Shown piece after piece: positions 8,937 through 17,512 of a DNA stretch of 63,276 nucleotides (positions within the stretch are counted from its first letter, which is position 1; every line of letters starts with the position of its first letter). The stretch is from Candidatus Gallitreponema excrementavium. Its GTDB lineage: Bacteria; Spirochaetota; Spirochaetia; Treponematales; Treponemataceae. Made by a program: the position numbers and the translations under genes. The stretch is taken from contig JADIMM010000085.1 in the NCBI GenBank assembly GCA_017694795.1, positions 1 through 63,276 on the forward strand. Reading direction: 5' to 3'. Below the pieces are notes generated by a model, which was given only the letters and a program-made list of their open reading frames with translations, was not told the origin of the DNA and made no database searches.

Positions 8937-10664
8937 ATGGCAGAACAGATGGAAGTGGAAATGGACAAATCAAAGGACTCCGGTGACAATGTCCAGACAC
9001 AATTGCAGGAAAACTACCTGAAATCAATTGTTACTTTAACAGAAGGGGAAGTTGTGGATGGAACCGTTGTTTCAGTAACACAAGACAGGGTGTTTGTTGA
9101 TGTAGGTTCCAAGTCGGAAGGCGGGATTCCAATTTCGGAGTTTACGGAAATTCCCAAGCCAGGTGATGTTGTGACTGTACAGGTCGTTAAATTGGAGAAT
9201 AACAGAGGCGAAGTTGTTCTATCAAAAAAGAGAGTTGACGAAAAGTTGACTATGAAGAAACTTCGTCAGGCATATAATAATAAACAGCCTGTTACCGGTG
9301 TAATAAAGAAAATTACTAACGGCGGGTACGAAGTTGATTTAGGCGGCGACATGACTGCTTTCCTGCCTACAAGCCAGGCAGATAGGGTTAGGGTAGAGAA
9401 GCCTGAATCACTTTTAAATCTTTCGGCTGAATTCTTAATAGAGAGATTCAACACAAATGGTGGAAAATCAAATATTGTTGTAAACAGAAGAAAATATCTC
9501 GAGAATAATATTAAAGAAGCAAGGGATGCATTCTTTGCAAATACACAGATTGGTGATGAGGTTACCGGCGTCGTAAAGAGTTTTACGAGCTTTGGTGCCT
9601 TTGTTGATTTGGGAGGCTTTGACGGACTCCTCCACATAAATGATATGAGTTGGGGACATGTCGCAAAACCAAAGGATTTTGTAAAAAAGGGACAGACTGT
9701 AAAATTAAAGGTTATCAGGCTGGATCCTGAGGAAAAGAGGATAAATCTTTCTCTTAAACATTTTACAGAAGACCCATGGCTTCATTTTCAGGACGATTTT
9801 GCTGTAAATGATATTGTAAAAGGAAAGGTTACCAAGATAACGGATTTCGGTGCCTTTATTGAGTTAAAGGAAGGAATCGAAGGTCTTGCCCATATTTCCG
9901 AGTTTTCATGGGTTAAAAAAATTAACAAGCCTGAAGATATGGTTAAAATCGGGGATATAGTTGATTGTGCGATTCTTGGATTTGATATCAGGGATGGGCG
10001 GGTTTCCCTTGGGTTGAAACAGGCTCATGAAAATCCTTGGGATACAATCGGAGACAAGTATCCTGTAGGTACTAAGATATCCAGGAAAATTGTTAAGTTT
10101 ACAAATTCAGGGGCCTTTGTTGAGTTGGAGGATGGAATAGATGCTTTCCTTTCTGCCGATGATGTTTCCTGGAGCAGAAGAACCAAACCTATGAATTCCG
10201 AATTCGCAGTAGGGGATACAATCGACTGTGTAATAATAGAAAATGATCCCGAAGCAAGAAGAATCCGGGTCGGAATAAAACAGCTCTCAGATGATCCTTG
10301 GGTGCTTTTTGCCAAGAACAATGAAGAGGGAACCGAAATAGAAGGTGAGATTTCTTCAATAAAGAAAGATATCGGTATTTTTGTAAAGTTGGCCGAAGGA
10401 GTGGAAGGGCTTATTTACAAAACAAATCTTTTAGAAAACAAAGAAGATAATGTTGAGGAAGCTCTTGCCAAGTATAATGTTGGGGATAAGATAAAAGCTG
10501 TTATTTCCGATATGAATGCTGATAAGAGGAAAATTTCGCTTTCCGTAAGGGATTATAAAAAGAGACTTAAGAGGAATGAAATTTCCCAGTATATCTCTTC
10601 GGATAACGATGATGAACAGGGTAAGTTTACCTTGGGTGATTTGTTGAAAGACAAAAACAATTGA
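8937..10664 (+). CDS. rpsA: 30S ribosomal protein S1
   Basis: Binds mRNA on the small ribosomal subunit and helps load transcripts with weak ribosome sites. The 575-aa chain contains six S1 RNA-binding repeats, starting roughly at residues 35, 115, 205, 290, 375 and 460. The central ones carry the usual wording (SFGAFVDLGGFDGLLHINDMSWG; ITDFGAFIELKEGIEGLAHISE). The first and last repeats are more divergent, as in other S1 proteins. It is directly downstream of cmk. Confidence 0.95.
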   Translation: MAEQMEVEMDKSKDSGDNVQTQLQENYLKSIVTLTEGEVVDGTVVSVTQDRVFVDVGSKSEGGIPISEFTEIPKPGDVVTVQVVKLENNRGEVVLSKKRVDEKLTMKKLRQAYNNKQPVTGVIKKITNGGYEVDLGGDMTAFLPTSQADRVRVEKPESLLNLSAEFLIERFNTNGGKSNIVVNRRKYLENNIKEARDAFFANTQIGDEVTGVVKSFTSFGAFVDLGGFDGLLHINDMSWGHVAKPKDFVKKGQTVKLKVIRLDPEEKRINLSLKHFTEDPWLHFQDDFAVNDIVKGKVTKITDFGAFIELKEGIEGLAHISEFSWVKKINKPEDMVKIGDIVDCAILGFDIRDGRVSLGLKQAHENPWDTIGDKYPVGTKISRKIVKFTNSGAFVELEDGIDAFLSADDVSWSRRTKPMNSEFAVGDTIDCVIIENDPEARRIRVGIKQLSDDPWVLFAKNNEEGTEIEGEISSIKKDIGIFVKLAEGVEGLIYKTNLLENKEDNVEEALAKYNVGDKIKAVISDMNADKRKISLSVRDYKKRLKRNEISQYISSDNDDEQGKFTLGDLLKDKNN

Positions 10665-10677
10665 TATCTCGGGTTAA

Positions 10678-12204
10678 ATGACTTCTATAGCCGGCGATAT
10701 CGAAAAGTATGAGACCCTCATAGGAATCAATTCCCTTATTAACTCTGATTATTCGGACATAAACGCATTGCTGAAAAAAATACTTGAATCAGCAATGCGT
10801 TTGGTCAATGCAGATGCCGCTTCTCTTCTTTTGGTTGACAATGTAAGGAATAAGTTGGTATTTACAGTCGCCTTGGGTCCTAAGGGTCCTGTTATAAAAG
10901 ACAAAGAGTTGGAATTAGGGGATGGGATTGCAGGTTGGGTAGCCCTTAACAACAAAAGTTTAATTATTGATGATACTGCCGACGATCCCCGCTTTTTTTC
11001 CGGTGTGCAGAAAACAACAGGATATATCACTACCAGTATGATAGCTGTTCCCCTCAGACTTAGGGATAAATGTATTGGAGTTATCGAAATTATCAATAAG
11101 TCTGGTAATTCACATTTCACCCAGGAAGATTTAAAATGGACAGAGCGTTTCATGGATCAGGCTGCCATAGCATATCAGAATGCAAGGAATCTTTCGTCTG
11201 TAAATTATCAGGTTGCCCAGCTTCAGAATTCACTGGACAAGGTTAAGGGATTTCATACACTGGTTTTTACAAGCCCGTTAATCAGGGAAAAACTCGATTT
11301 GGTCGACAAAGTTGCTGTAACAAACTCTTCCGTTTTATTATTGGGAGAAAGTGGTGTGGGAAAGGAACTTTTTGCCGAGCAGATACATCTACGCAGCAAC
11401 AGGAAAAACGGTCCATTTGTACGGGTCAACTGTGCTGCACTTCCGGAAACAATGCTGGAATCTGAATTGTTCGGTCATGTAAGGGGAGCCTTTACTGACG
11501 CCGTTTCTGACAGGACCGGGAGGTTTGAAGCGGCAAAGGGCGGAACGATTTTTCTTGACGAAATAGGGGAGATTCCTCTTTCGATCCAGGGCAAACTTCT
11601 CCGGGTTCTCCAGGACAAGAGTTTTGAAAGACTTGGTTCCAGTGAAACAATTTCAGTCGACGTCAGGATTGTTGCAGCTACAAACAGGGATTTGGAAAAA
11701 CTTATGGAAAAAGGAAGTTTCAGATCTGATTTATATTACAGGTTAAGCGTTTTCCCTTTAAAAATTCCCCCTTTAAGGGAACATAAGGAAGACATTCCTT
11801 TACTTTTGGACTTTTTCTTAAAAAAGAATAACTGGGAACAAAAAAAAGAATACTTGGGATTTACGCCTGAGGCTGTTGAGCTTATAAATAATTACAGGTG
11901 GCCCGGAAATATAAGGGAGTTGGGGAATGCCGTTGAACAGGCCTGTGTATATGGTACACCTCCGTATATTACACCGGAAGATTTGGTAATGCTTAAGAAG
12001 ACATTGGATATTCCGGAAACCTCTGAAAATTCCCCTGGTGACAATTTGAAAGATTTGAAATCTGCCTTGGATGGTTTTAAAGCCAAATATATAAAATCAG
12101 TTCTTGAATTTTGTTCGGGCAATCAGACAGAGGCCGCAAAAAAACTTGACATACAGCGGACCTATTTATCAAGGCTTATTAAGGAGCTTAAAATTAAAAT
12201 TTAA
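10678..12204 (+). CDS. GAF-domain sigma-54 activator, Fis family
   Basis: An enhancer-binding activator that would remodel sigma-54 RNA polymerase using ATP. Residues about 25-170 form a GAF sensor (LLLVDN, GDGIAGWVA, IIDDTADDPRF, MIAVPL). Residues about 195-420 are the AAA+ module with Walker A GESGVGKE, ELFGH, Walker B GGTIFLDEIGE and the RVLQ and RSDLYYRLSVFPL segments. The C-terminus is a Fis-type helix-turn-helix (NQTEAAKKLDIQRTYLSRLIKEL). The sigma-54 contact loop reads GAFTDA instead of GAFTGA, a variant also seen in other members. There is no receiver domain, so the signal is probably a small ligand sensed by the GAF domain. It starts 13 bases after rpsA with a weak ribosome site. Its target is unknown. 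Confidence 0.9.
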   Translation: MTSIAGDIEKYETLIGINSLINSDYSDINALLKKILESAMRLVNADAASLLLVDNVRNKLVFTVALGPKGPVIKDKELELGDGIAGWVALNNKSLIIDDTADDPRFFSGVQKTTGYITTSMIAVPLRLRDKCIGVIEIINKSGNSHFTQEDLKWTERFMDQAAIAYQNARNLSSVNYQVAQLQNSLDKVKGFHTLVFTSPLIREKLDLVDKVAVTNSSVLLLGESGVGKELFAEQIHLRSNRKNGPFVRVNCAALPETMLESELFGHVRGAFTDAVSDRTGRFEAAKGGTIFLDEIGEIPLSIQGKLLRVLQDKSFERLGSSETISVDVRIVAATNRDLEKLMEKGSFRSDLYYRLSVFPLKIPPLREHKEDIPLLLDFFLKKNNWEQKKEYLGFTPEAVELINNYRWPGNIRELGNAVEQACVYGTPPYITPEDLVMLKKTLDIPETSENSPGDNLKDLKSALDGFKAKYIKSVLEFCSGNQTEAAKKLDIQRTYLSRLIKELKIKI

Positions 12205-12211
12205 TATTATA

Positions 12212-12240
12212 TTGATTTTCCAATAGATTTTTTATAAAAT
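12212..12240 (+). promoter_or_regulatory. Candidate sigma-70 promoter for TPR gene
   Basis: TTGATT (12212-12217), 17 bases, TAAAAT (12235-12240), directly after the sigma-54 activator stop and about 30 bases before the start of the TPR protein. Confidence 0.5.
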
Positions 12241-12268
12241 ATAGAAAATATTGCTAGGAGTTTTTTTT

Positions 12269-12937
12269 ATGAATTCTGATAAGGAAAAACTAAGTTTTAA
12301 CGACCGTCTTGTTAATTTTTTAACTAACAATAGAATTATTTTTCTGGTGGTTTTTATTGTTTTGGTTCTGGCTTTTGTTGGCTATATTATAACTACAACA
12401 ATGCTGCATAACAGTAACGAAAAGACCTATGAAAACCTCAACAAGATTATAACTGAGTATTCGCTTCTCCCTGAGGAAGACAAAAATTCTGACGACGAGC
12501 TGGACCGTGTTTTTGGTGAACTTGAGAACCTTGCCGGATCTGCCTTAGGCTTTTCAAAAGTCAAGGTTTTCCAGTCTGCCGGTGAGCTAGCTGTAGATAA
12601 TGAAGACTGGGAAAGGGCTTTGGATTATTATACATCTGCCATAAAAAAATGCGGTAATAATTATTTAAAACCTGTTTTGTATATGGCAAGAGGTGCTGTT
12701 TTGGAGGAAATCGGTGACAGTGATTCTGCCTTGCTTGATTATCTGGCTGCGGCTGAAACAGTTGATTTTCCGTTTGTCGGACAGGCATACCTGAATGCCG
12801 GGGCGGTAGAAGAGGTTAGGGGAAATTCTGAGACTGCAAGAGTCTATTACAACAAGGTAATTGAAAACAGCCCTTACACTACACTTAGTTCATTGACACA
12901 ATCCAGGCTTATTATTCTCGATATCGAAGCTGAATAA
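12269..12937 (+). CDS. Membrane-anchored TPR protein
   Basis: A 222-aa protein with a short cytoplasmic N-terminus, one membrane span at about residues 22-46 (IIFLVVFIVLVLAFVGYIIT) and a periplasmic helical-repeat domain. The repeats (WERALDYYTSAIKKCG, SDSALLDYLAAAE, GNSETARVYYNKVIENSP) are tetratricopeptide-like. The layout recalls YfgM/BamD-type envelope scaffolds, but I cannot assign a partner. The start is ATG 12269 after AGGAG; the frame is open a few codons upstream without a better start. It is followed 42 bases later by a lipoprotein gene, so both may serve the envelope. Confidence 0.75.
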   Translation: MNSDKEKLSFNDRLVNFLTNNRIIFLVVFIVLVLAFVGYIITTTMLHNSNEKTYENLNKIITEYSLLPEEDKNSDDELDRVFGELENLAGSALGFSKVKVFQSAGELAVDNEDWERALDYYTSAIKKCGNNYLKPVLYMARGAVLEEIGDSDSALLDYLAAAETVDFPFVGQAYLNAGAVEEVRGNSETARVYYNKVIENSPYTTLSSLTQSRLIILDIEAE

Positions 12938-12979
12938 GATTTTACCTTGAAAATATACAGAACCGGAAAAAGGAAGTAA

Positions 12980-13720
12980 ATGAAAAGGCGGAATAGTTAT
13001 TTGATTTTTTTCAATTTGCTGGTTCCGCTTTTTTTGTTTGTTTCCTGTGGAATTGATTATTACATCTACCTTTATCCAGTTGTTGACAGAAACCCCGATC
13101 CATGTACTACTTACGATATATATGACCCGAGTAGTAATTTATTTGGATTTAAAACCAGGGATTCTGTAAATTCCCCGATTTCAAACTACCAGGGGTACAT
13201 GGTTTATTACAGGATTTACAATAATTCAGATACCATGCTTTCCGATATGAACTATATAAATAACTACAATTCAAATGATGATTATAAGGCAAATATTATT
13301 TCCTATATCGAAAACAGGAACTTTAAAAGACTTTACTGCGAAAATCAAAGCTTTGCGGCACCTCTAATAAATAAGTCAGGTTCTGACAGAACAATCAAGA
13401 TACGGCTGGTTACTGAACAGGGACTGGATGATAATCCTGGAATTACAGTCGATGATGTCATTAACTTGGGAATTCCTATCCGTAACACCAGTTCCTCCCC
13501 ATATAATCCGGAATATTTTTTTGATACTGATAAATTCTCCCAGGAGGATTCGGATATCAGTTTTACCCAGGGTGATGTTAATTTTGAAGATGTTGATACC
13601 TGGTATGTTTCTGCCTACGTTTTAACATATGGTATTGACGATGTTTATTCTCCTGTGTACAGCTCAGCCTTATGGTTAGGATGTTCCGTAATAAAGGTGG
13701 ATGAAGAAGACAAAAGTTAA
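12980..13720 (+). CDS. Predicted lipoprotein of unknown function
   Basis: A 246-aa exported protein. The N-terminus is basic, then hydrophobic, then ends in FVSCG, which fits a spirochetal lipobox with Cys near residue 23 as the lipidated residue. The mature part is rich in Asp, Asn, Tyr and Ser and has no motif I recognise. AAGGAAG precedes ATG 12980. It probably belongs with the upstream TPR gene. No terminator is evident after it; a long gap follows. Confidence 0.75.
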   Translation: MKRRNSYLIFFNLLVPLFLFVSCGIDYYIYLYPVVDRNPDPCTTYDIYDPSSNLFGFKTRDSVNSPISNYQGYMVYYRIYNNSDTMLSDMNYINNYNSNDDYKANIISYIENRNFKRLYCENQSFAAPLINKSGSDRTIKIRLVTEQGLDDNPGITVDDVINLGIPIRNTSSSPYNPEYFFDTDKFSQEDSDISFTQGDVNFEDVDTWYVSAYVLTYGIDDVYSPVYSSALWLGCSVIKVDEEDKS

Positions 13721-13935
13721 ATTTACAAAATGGTGGTGTCAAAAGCGGGCAGCGGGTTTGGATTTCTTTCTATGTTTTCGCGGTTTTTCATATATAAGTA
13801 ACTGCGTATAATATATATTCTGTCTACTATGTTATGGGTTAAGTATGAAACAATTATTAGTATTTATAGGTGTCAGTTGGCCCTGCTTTTGTAGTTTTAA
13901 ATGACCATTGGCTTCCACATTTTGGACACCCACAT

Positions 13936-13958
13936 GTAACTAAATATTTTTTAGTTAC
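13936..13958. repeat. Perfect 9-bp inverted repeat
   Basis: GTAACTAAA (13936-13944) and TTTAGTTAC (13950-13958) with a five-base loop. It lies inside the broken zinc-ribbon frame. No T-run follows, so it is not a standard terminator. Confidence 0.7.
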
Positions 13959-14076
13959 TCGTCTTGCAGAAGATTTTCCATCATTAGAATCAGTCCATTT
14001 AATATCGCTTCCAAGATATTCTTGCGTTAATTGCACGGCCTTTAGTACCACATTTGCAACGCCATTTTGCTTTGCT

Positions 14077-14133
14077 CCATAGTACTTCTAAAAACAATAT
14101 AAGTTATTACTGCAATAACTCCAAGTACTATGG
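14077..14133. repeat. Nested palindrome, 57 bp
   Basis: Outer arms CCATAGTACTT (14077-14087) and AAGTACTATGG (14123-14133) are an exact 11-bp inverted repeat. Inside them AGTTATT (14102-14108) and AATAACT (14114-14120) form a second exact 7-bp hairpin. The size and nested form resemble a small non-autonomous repeat element or a structured RNA. Confidence 0.75.
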
Positions 14134-14363
14134 AATTGCAGAATTTACTGGCAAATTATTGCCATAGATGCCGCCGGATAATGAGAGAAATAACGTTGTT
14201 ACCATTAACATTTTACTTTGGTTTTGTTTTATTGAAAAATTTAAATACAATAAATTTAATGTACTTAATTTTAATTCGCAAGTTGTATGAAAAATTATAA
14301 TTTTTTTTGTGCAGCTTAGTTTTTCCCAGGGTTATTATAGTAAAGTTATGTGCCGGATTGTTC

Positions 14364-16016
14364 TTACAAAGCCTTTACAATTCCAAAAACACAGTCACCT
14401 GCCCTTTCTATATGTCTTACTATATTGATGTAGTGGAGTTCTGATTTTACGTCCTTTCCGTTTTCAATTCTTGTACAGGCAAGCCTTTTTAATTCTTTCT
14501 TTGTTTTATCAATACTTTCTTCCATTTTTGCAGATATATCCCTTTCTTCTGTTGTCAGCCCCAGACTTAAATGCTGGCTTATATAATCAAAGAAGTTTTC
14601 AACTTGGGTGATATACGGCAAAAGTTTTTCGTAACTTGAAGGTTTTTTTTCCGGATTTTCAAGAACATATTTTTGAATGTTGTGTAAAACCGCTGCACAT
14701 TCGTCGCTTAGATCCTCAATTCCTGCTGTAATCTGGATAAGTTTGTTTATCTTTGCCTGTATAGCGGCAGAAGAACCTTTCATCTGGTAACAGTTCATTA
14801 AGAATGATGAAATGGCTTCGTTCATTTCATCAATATATTTTTCCTGGGCTAAAACCTCTTCGTACACTTCTTCAATGGATTTTTCATCATAATCTTTAAG
14901 GATATCGTAAATTTCTTCCAGCATAGTCATTGTTCTGGCAGACATTATTGCAATTTCCCTCTCAACTTGAATGATATATATATCAACTGTATTTCTGTTT
15001 GGAGAAAGTATGACAGGAAACTTGTAGTTTTTTCCGTCTGTGGACTTTGGTTCTTTTATTAAAACGGAAACACATTTGGCAATTTGATTTACGAATGGAA
15101 GAAATAATAATGTCGCACATGTATTGAAAATCGTATGAAGCATAGCAATATGGTTTGTTATGTTAAGTTCCGGAGTGTTCGGTACAATAAAGTCAACTAA
15201 AGCAAGAAAAGGTTTAAAACAACATACAGCAATTATTGTACCGCATACGTTAAAACCGACATGAACAGCAGCCGCCCTTTTTGCATTTGTACTTGCACCC
15301 AAAGACGACAAAACCGCATCTATTGTGGTTCCAATGTTGCTACCTAAAACCAGTGCTGCAGAGAGTTCCCAGTTTATTGCCCCGTTAGCAGCCAGTGTAA
15401 GGACTATGGCTGTAAATGCACTGGATGAGTGTATGATGGCGGTTAAAAAGGTACCTAAAAGTACACCAATAAGTATTCCCCAAAAACCAAACGAAGTAAT
15501 ATTGTTTATAAAACCGACAGACTCGGGACTGAGTGATAAAGTATTCCCCAGTAAATCAAGACCAAGAAAAAGCATTCCGAAGCCAAGAAACATATCACCG
15601 AAATCTTTAAGTTTATACTTTTTTATTGATTTCATGAAAAAACCTATTCCAATGAGAGGAATGGCAAATGCAGAAATCTTAAAGGAAAATCCCAAAAAAG
15701 AAACAATCCAGGCGGTAATGGTAGTTCCGATATTTGCACCGAAAATAATACCTATTGCCTGGGTAAGCGTTATGATTTGGGCATTGACAAAACTTACAAC
15801 CATAACAGTTGTTGCACTGGAAGACTGGATGATGGAGGTTACCAAAAGACCTGTCAGTACAGCCGTAAACCTGTTTCCTGAAACCACACTTAGCAGTTTT
15901 TGAAGTTTATTACCGGCCCCCTTTTGTATCCCCGTACTCAGAAGGTCCATCCCCCAAAGCAACATTGCAAGGGCTCCTATAAAATTGAATACTAAGGAAA
16001 AAGCGGAAACAAGCAT
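14364..16016 (-). CDS. Na/Pi cotransporter with PhoU-like domain
   Basis: A 550-aa inner-membrane protein of the NptA/YjbB family, which moves phosphate with sodium; some members export phosphate. The first about 320 residues hold the two inverted repeats with signatures QSSSATT (near residue 64) and HSSSAFTA (near residue 198), each followed by GANIGTT or GSNIGTT and hydrophobic spans. The C-terminal about 200 residues are helical and PhoU-like, a usual fusion that senses phosphate status. GGAGG precedes the ATG at 16016. The upstream region contains repeated TTTACA sites that look like a Pho-type operator. Confidence 0.9.
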   Translation of the reverse strand: MLVSAFSLVFNFIGALAMLLWGMDLLSTGIQKGAGNKLQKLLSVVSGNRFTAVLTGLLVTSIIQSSSATTVMVVSFVNAQIITLTQAIGIIFGANIGTTITAWIVSFLGFSFKISAFAIPLIGIGFFMKSIKKYKLKDFGDMFLGFGMLFLGLDLLGNTLSLSPESVGFINNITSFGFWGILIGVLLGTFLTAIIHSSSAFTAIVLTLAANGAINWELSAALVLGSNIGTTIDAVLSSLGASTNAKRAAAVHVGFNVCGTIIAVCCFKPFLALVDFIVPNTPELNITNHIAMLHTIFNTCATLLFLPFVNQIAKCVSVLIKEPKSTDGKNYKFPVILSPNRNTVDIYIIQVEREIAIMSARTMTMLEEIYDILKDYDEKSIEEVYEEVLAQEKYIDEMNEAISSFLMNCYQMKGSSAAIQAKINKLIQITAGIEDLSDECAAVLHNIQKYVLENPEKKPSSYEKLLPYITQVENFFDYISQHLSLGLTTEERDISAKMEESIDKTKKELKRLACTRIENGKDVKSELHYINIVRHIERAGDCVFGIVKAL

Positions 16017-16073
16017 ACATCCTCCGGGAATGGAATTACAAAGCGTTTAATATGGAAAACACACTGAAAGGTT

Positions 16074-16079
16074 ATAATA
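16074..16079 (-). promoter_or_regulatory. Candidate -10 for Na/Pi cotransporter
   Basis: TATTAT on the minus strand, about 58 bases before the ATG. The position 17 bases upstream lacks a -35 match and instead adjoins the TTGTAAAA/TTTTACAA palindrome, as expected for an activator-dependent promoter. Confidence 0.35.
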
Positions 16080-16102
16080 TTTTTTTACAATTGCAAATAT
16101 TG

Positions 16103-16131
16103 TTGTAAAAGAATTTTACAAAAAATTTACA
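16103..16131. promoter_or_regulatory. TTTACA repeat cluster, possible Pho-type operator
   Basis: TTGTAAAA (16103-16110) and TTTTACAA (16114-16121) form an exact 8-bp inverted repeat with three bases between. TTTACA recurs as direct repeats at 16115-16120 and 16126-16131, one helical turn (11 bp) apart, and again at 16084-16089. Direct TT(A/C/T)ACA repeats at about 11-bp spacing are the known Bacillus PhoP box pattern. The gene served is a phosphate transporter, hence the inference. Confidence 0.45.
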
Positions 16132-16134
16132 ATT

Positions 16135-16163
16135 TTAACCGGATTATTGGACAAAGATATAAT
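16135..16163 (+). promoter_or_regulatory. Candidate promoter for rRNA methyltransferase gene
   Basis: TTAACC (16135-16140), 17 bases, then a perfect TATAAT (16158-16163), reading toward the methyltransferase. An AGGAGG follows at 16185-16190 but is not placed before that gene's start. Confidence 0.5.
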
Positions 16164-16285
16164 TTCACAAAGTTTTTCAGTTGCAGGAGGAAATTTTAAT
16201 TGGTTTTTTTGTTCCCTTTTGATAGAATCAAACCTACAAATACTTGCAAGATTTTGGCAAAGTTATTTCGGGTACAAAGTATTAT

Positions 16286-17512
16286 ATGGTTGGACATAAA
16301 AATATTGTAGTTAAAGTTGAATCCCTTACATCAAGTCTTTCCGGTGTCGGACATATTGGTAATAAAGCTGTCTTTATAGAAGGCGTTCTACCAGGAGAAG
16401 AGGTGGTTTTAAGGGACATAAGTCATAAAAAAAATTACTGCATGGCCATTGCAGACGAAATTCTAAGTCCTTCCCCTTTCAGACGTTCTCCGCCTTGCCC
16501 TCTTTATAACGCCTGTGGCGGATGTAATTTTATGCACTGTTCATACTCCGGTCAGTTAAGCCTTAAGGAAAAAATCCTGAGGGGGCTATTTCAAAGGGTG
16601 TTTAAAACAGATTTATTGGACAGTATTGATTTTTCAGTTGTGCAAACAAAAGAGTTGGGATACCGCAACAGGGCAAGGTTTCATCTTATGGAATTGAACA
16701 GAGAAACATATGTGCCGGGATTCCAAATGCGAAACAGTAATGAAATAATACCTGTTCAAAATTGTCCTTGCCTGGACAGTTCCATCAACAATATCCTTAA
16801 AAACAACAAGTTGTCGGAGAGGATAAATGAAAGTTTAAAAACAGCTACAAAAAAAGAAATCTATGGATATAAAAAAGACGGTATCCATGTTTTTGGTGTT
16901 TCCGGTGCAAATATTAACGGAAATTCAGCTCAAAATACATGGCTTGAATCAGAAGCACAAAAAAAGGTTTGCCTTTTACTTTGTAAAAAGATTCTCAGGT
17001 TCGATGTAAGGGGGTTTTTCCAGTCAAATATTTACGGTTTGGAAAGATTGATTGACGACAACTTTTTTTTCAGGGGGGATTCTTTTCTTGACTTTTATTC
17101 AGGTTGTGGCACTTTTTCAGTTTTTCTGGAAGACAGTTTCAAAACCGGTGTCCTTCTGGAGCATAATGTCAAGGCTCTTTCCATGGCAAAGGAAAATTTA
17201 TCAAATAAGAATATTGAATTTATCGGTTTTTCAGATAGTAAATGGTGTGAATTACCACAAAGTCAAAGAAAATTTGATCTTGTAGTCATGGATCCCCCAA
17301 GAAGCGGATTATCTGAAAAGGTAATCAACTGGCTTATTGAAACTAAACAACCGGAAATTTGTTTTATTTCCTGTAACCCTGTAACTTTGGTACGGGATTT
17401 TTCGGTTTTGATAAAAACAGGTGGATACCGTCTAAAAAAAGGCAGGTTATATGATTTTTATCCTCAGACCGGCCATATGGAGAGTTTTTGGATTTTAAAA
17501 CATGAAAATTAA
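16286..17512 (+). CDS. rlmD: 23S rRNA (uracil-5-)-methyltransferase, RumA/TrmA family
   Basis: Uses S-adenosylmethionine to methylate a uridine, most likely U1939-type in 23S rRNA. A TRAM RNA-binding domain opens the protein (SGVGHIGNKAVFIEGVLPGE). The iron-sulfur cluster cysteines follow in CPLYNACGGC, with a fourth cysteine further on near NCPCLD. The methyltransferase core has FLDFYSGCGTFS, VVMDPPRSGL and the catalytic cysteine in FISCNPVTLVRDF. I place the start at ATG 16286 because the TRAM domain begins there. TTG 16244 is an alternative, and neither has a good ribosome site. The end overlaps the next gene by 11 bases. TrmA-type tRNA methylation is less likely given the Fe-S motif. Confidence 0.85.
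   Translation: MVGHKNIVVKVESLTSSLSGVGHIGNKAVFIEGVLPGEEVVLRDISHKKNYCMAIADEILSPSPFRRSPPCPLYNACGGCNFMHCSYSGQLSLKEKILRGLFQRVFKTDLLDSIDFSVVQTKELGYRNRARFHLMELNRETYVPGFQMRNSNEIIPVQNCPCLDSSINNILKNNKLSERINESLKTATKKEIYGYKKDGIHVFGVSGANINGNSAQNTWLESEAQKKVCLLLCKKILRFDVRGFFQSNIYGLERLIDDNFFFRGDSFLDFYSGCGTFSVFLEDSFKTGVLLEHNVKALSMAKENLSNKNIEFIGFSDSKWCELPQSQRKFDLVVMDPPRSGLSEKVINWLIETKQPEICFISCNPVTLVRDFSVLIKTGGYRLKKGRLYDFYPQTGHMESFWILKHEN

Larger units (their letters stand above)
13857..14211 (-). pseudogene. Possible decayed small zinc-ribbon gene
   Basis: Read leftward, three frames must be joined to give a plausible small protein. An ATG at 14211 opens a short hydrophobic N-terminus that stops. Another frame reads VLGVIAVITYIVFR, membrane-like. 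The next has KWRCKCGTKGRAINARIS and stops. The last has DIKWTDSNDGKSSARRVTKK and CGCPKCGSQWSF and ends at 13857. The CKCG and CPKCG knuckles could together form one zinc ribbon. No good ribosome site is visible. The 64-aa frame at 13857-14051 alone could instead be a short intact gene, or all of this could be chance. Confidence 0.35.
13721..14363. other. 643-base gap with palindromes and a decayed ORF
   Basis: This is the longest stretch without an intact gene. It is AT-rich and contains a 9-bp palindrome (13936-13958), a nested palindrome (14077-14133) and fragments of a possible zinc-ribbon gene on the minus strand (13857-14211). A TATAAT at 13807-13812 points rightward into no gene. I see no tRNA or transposase fragment. 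Confidence 0.6.

Noticed and set aside
10678..12204. GAFTDA loop as proof that the activator cannot contact sigma-54
   Set aside because: The variant occurs in other members of the family, so it is not strong evidence of lost function.
13721..14363. tRNA or transposase remnant in the large gap
   Set aside because: No cloverleaf, TTCGA-type T-loop or transposase motif was visible on either strand.
15325..15903. 192-aa open frame antisense to the Na/Pi cotransporter
   Set aside because: It mirrors the membrane repeats of a recognised transporter and lacks a ribosome site.
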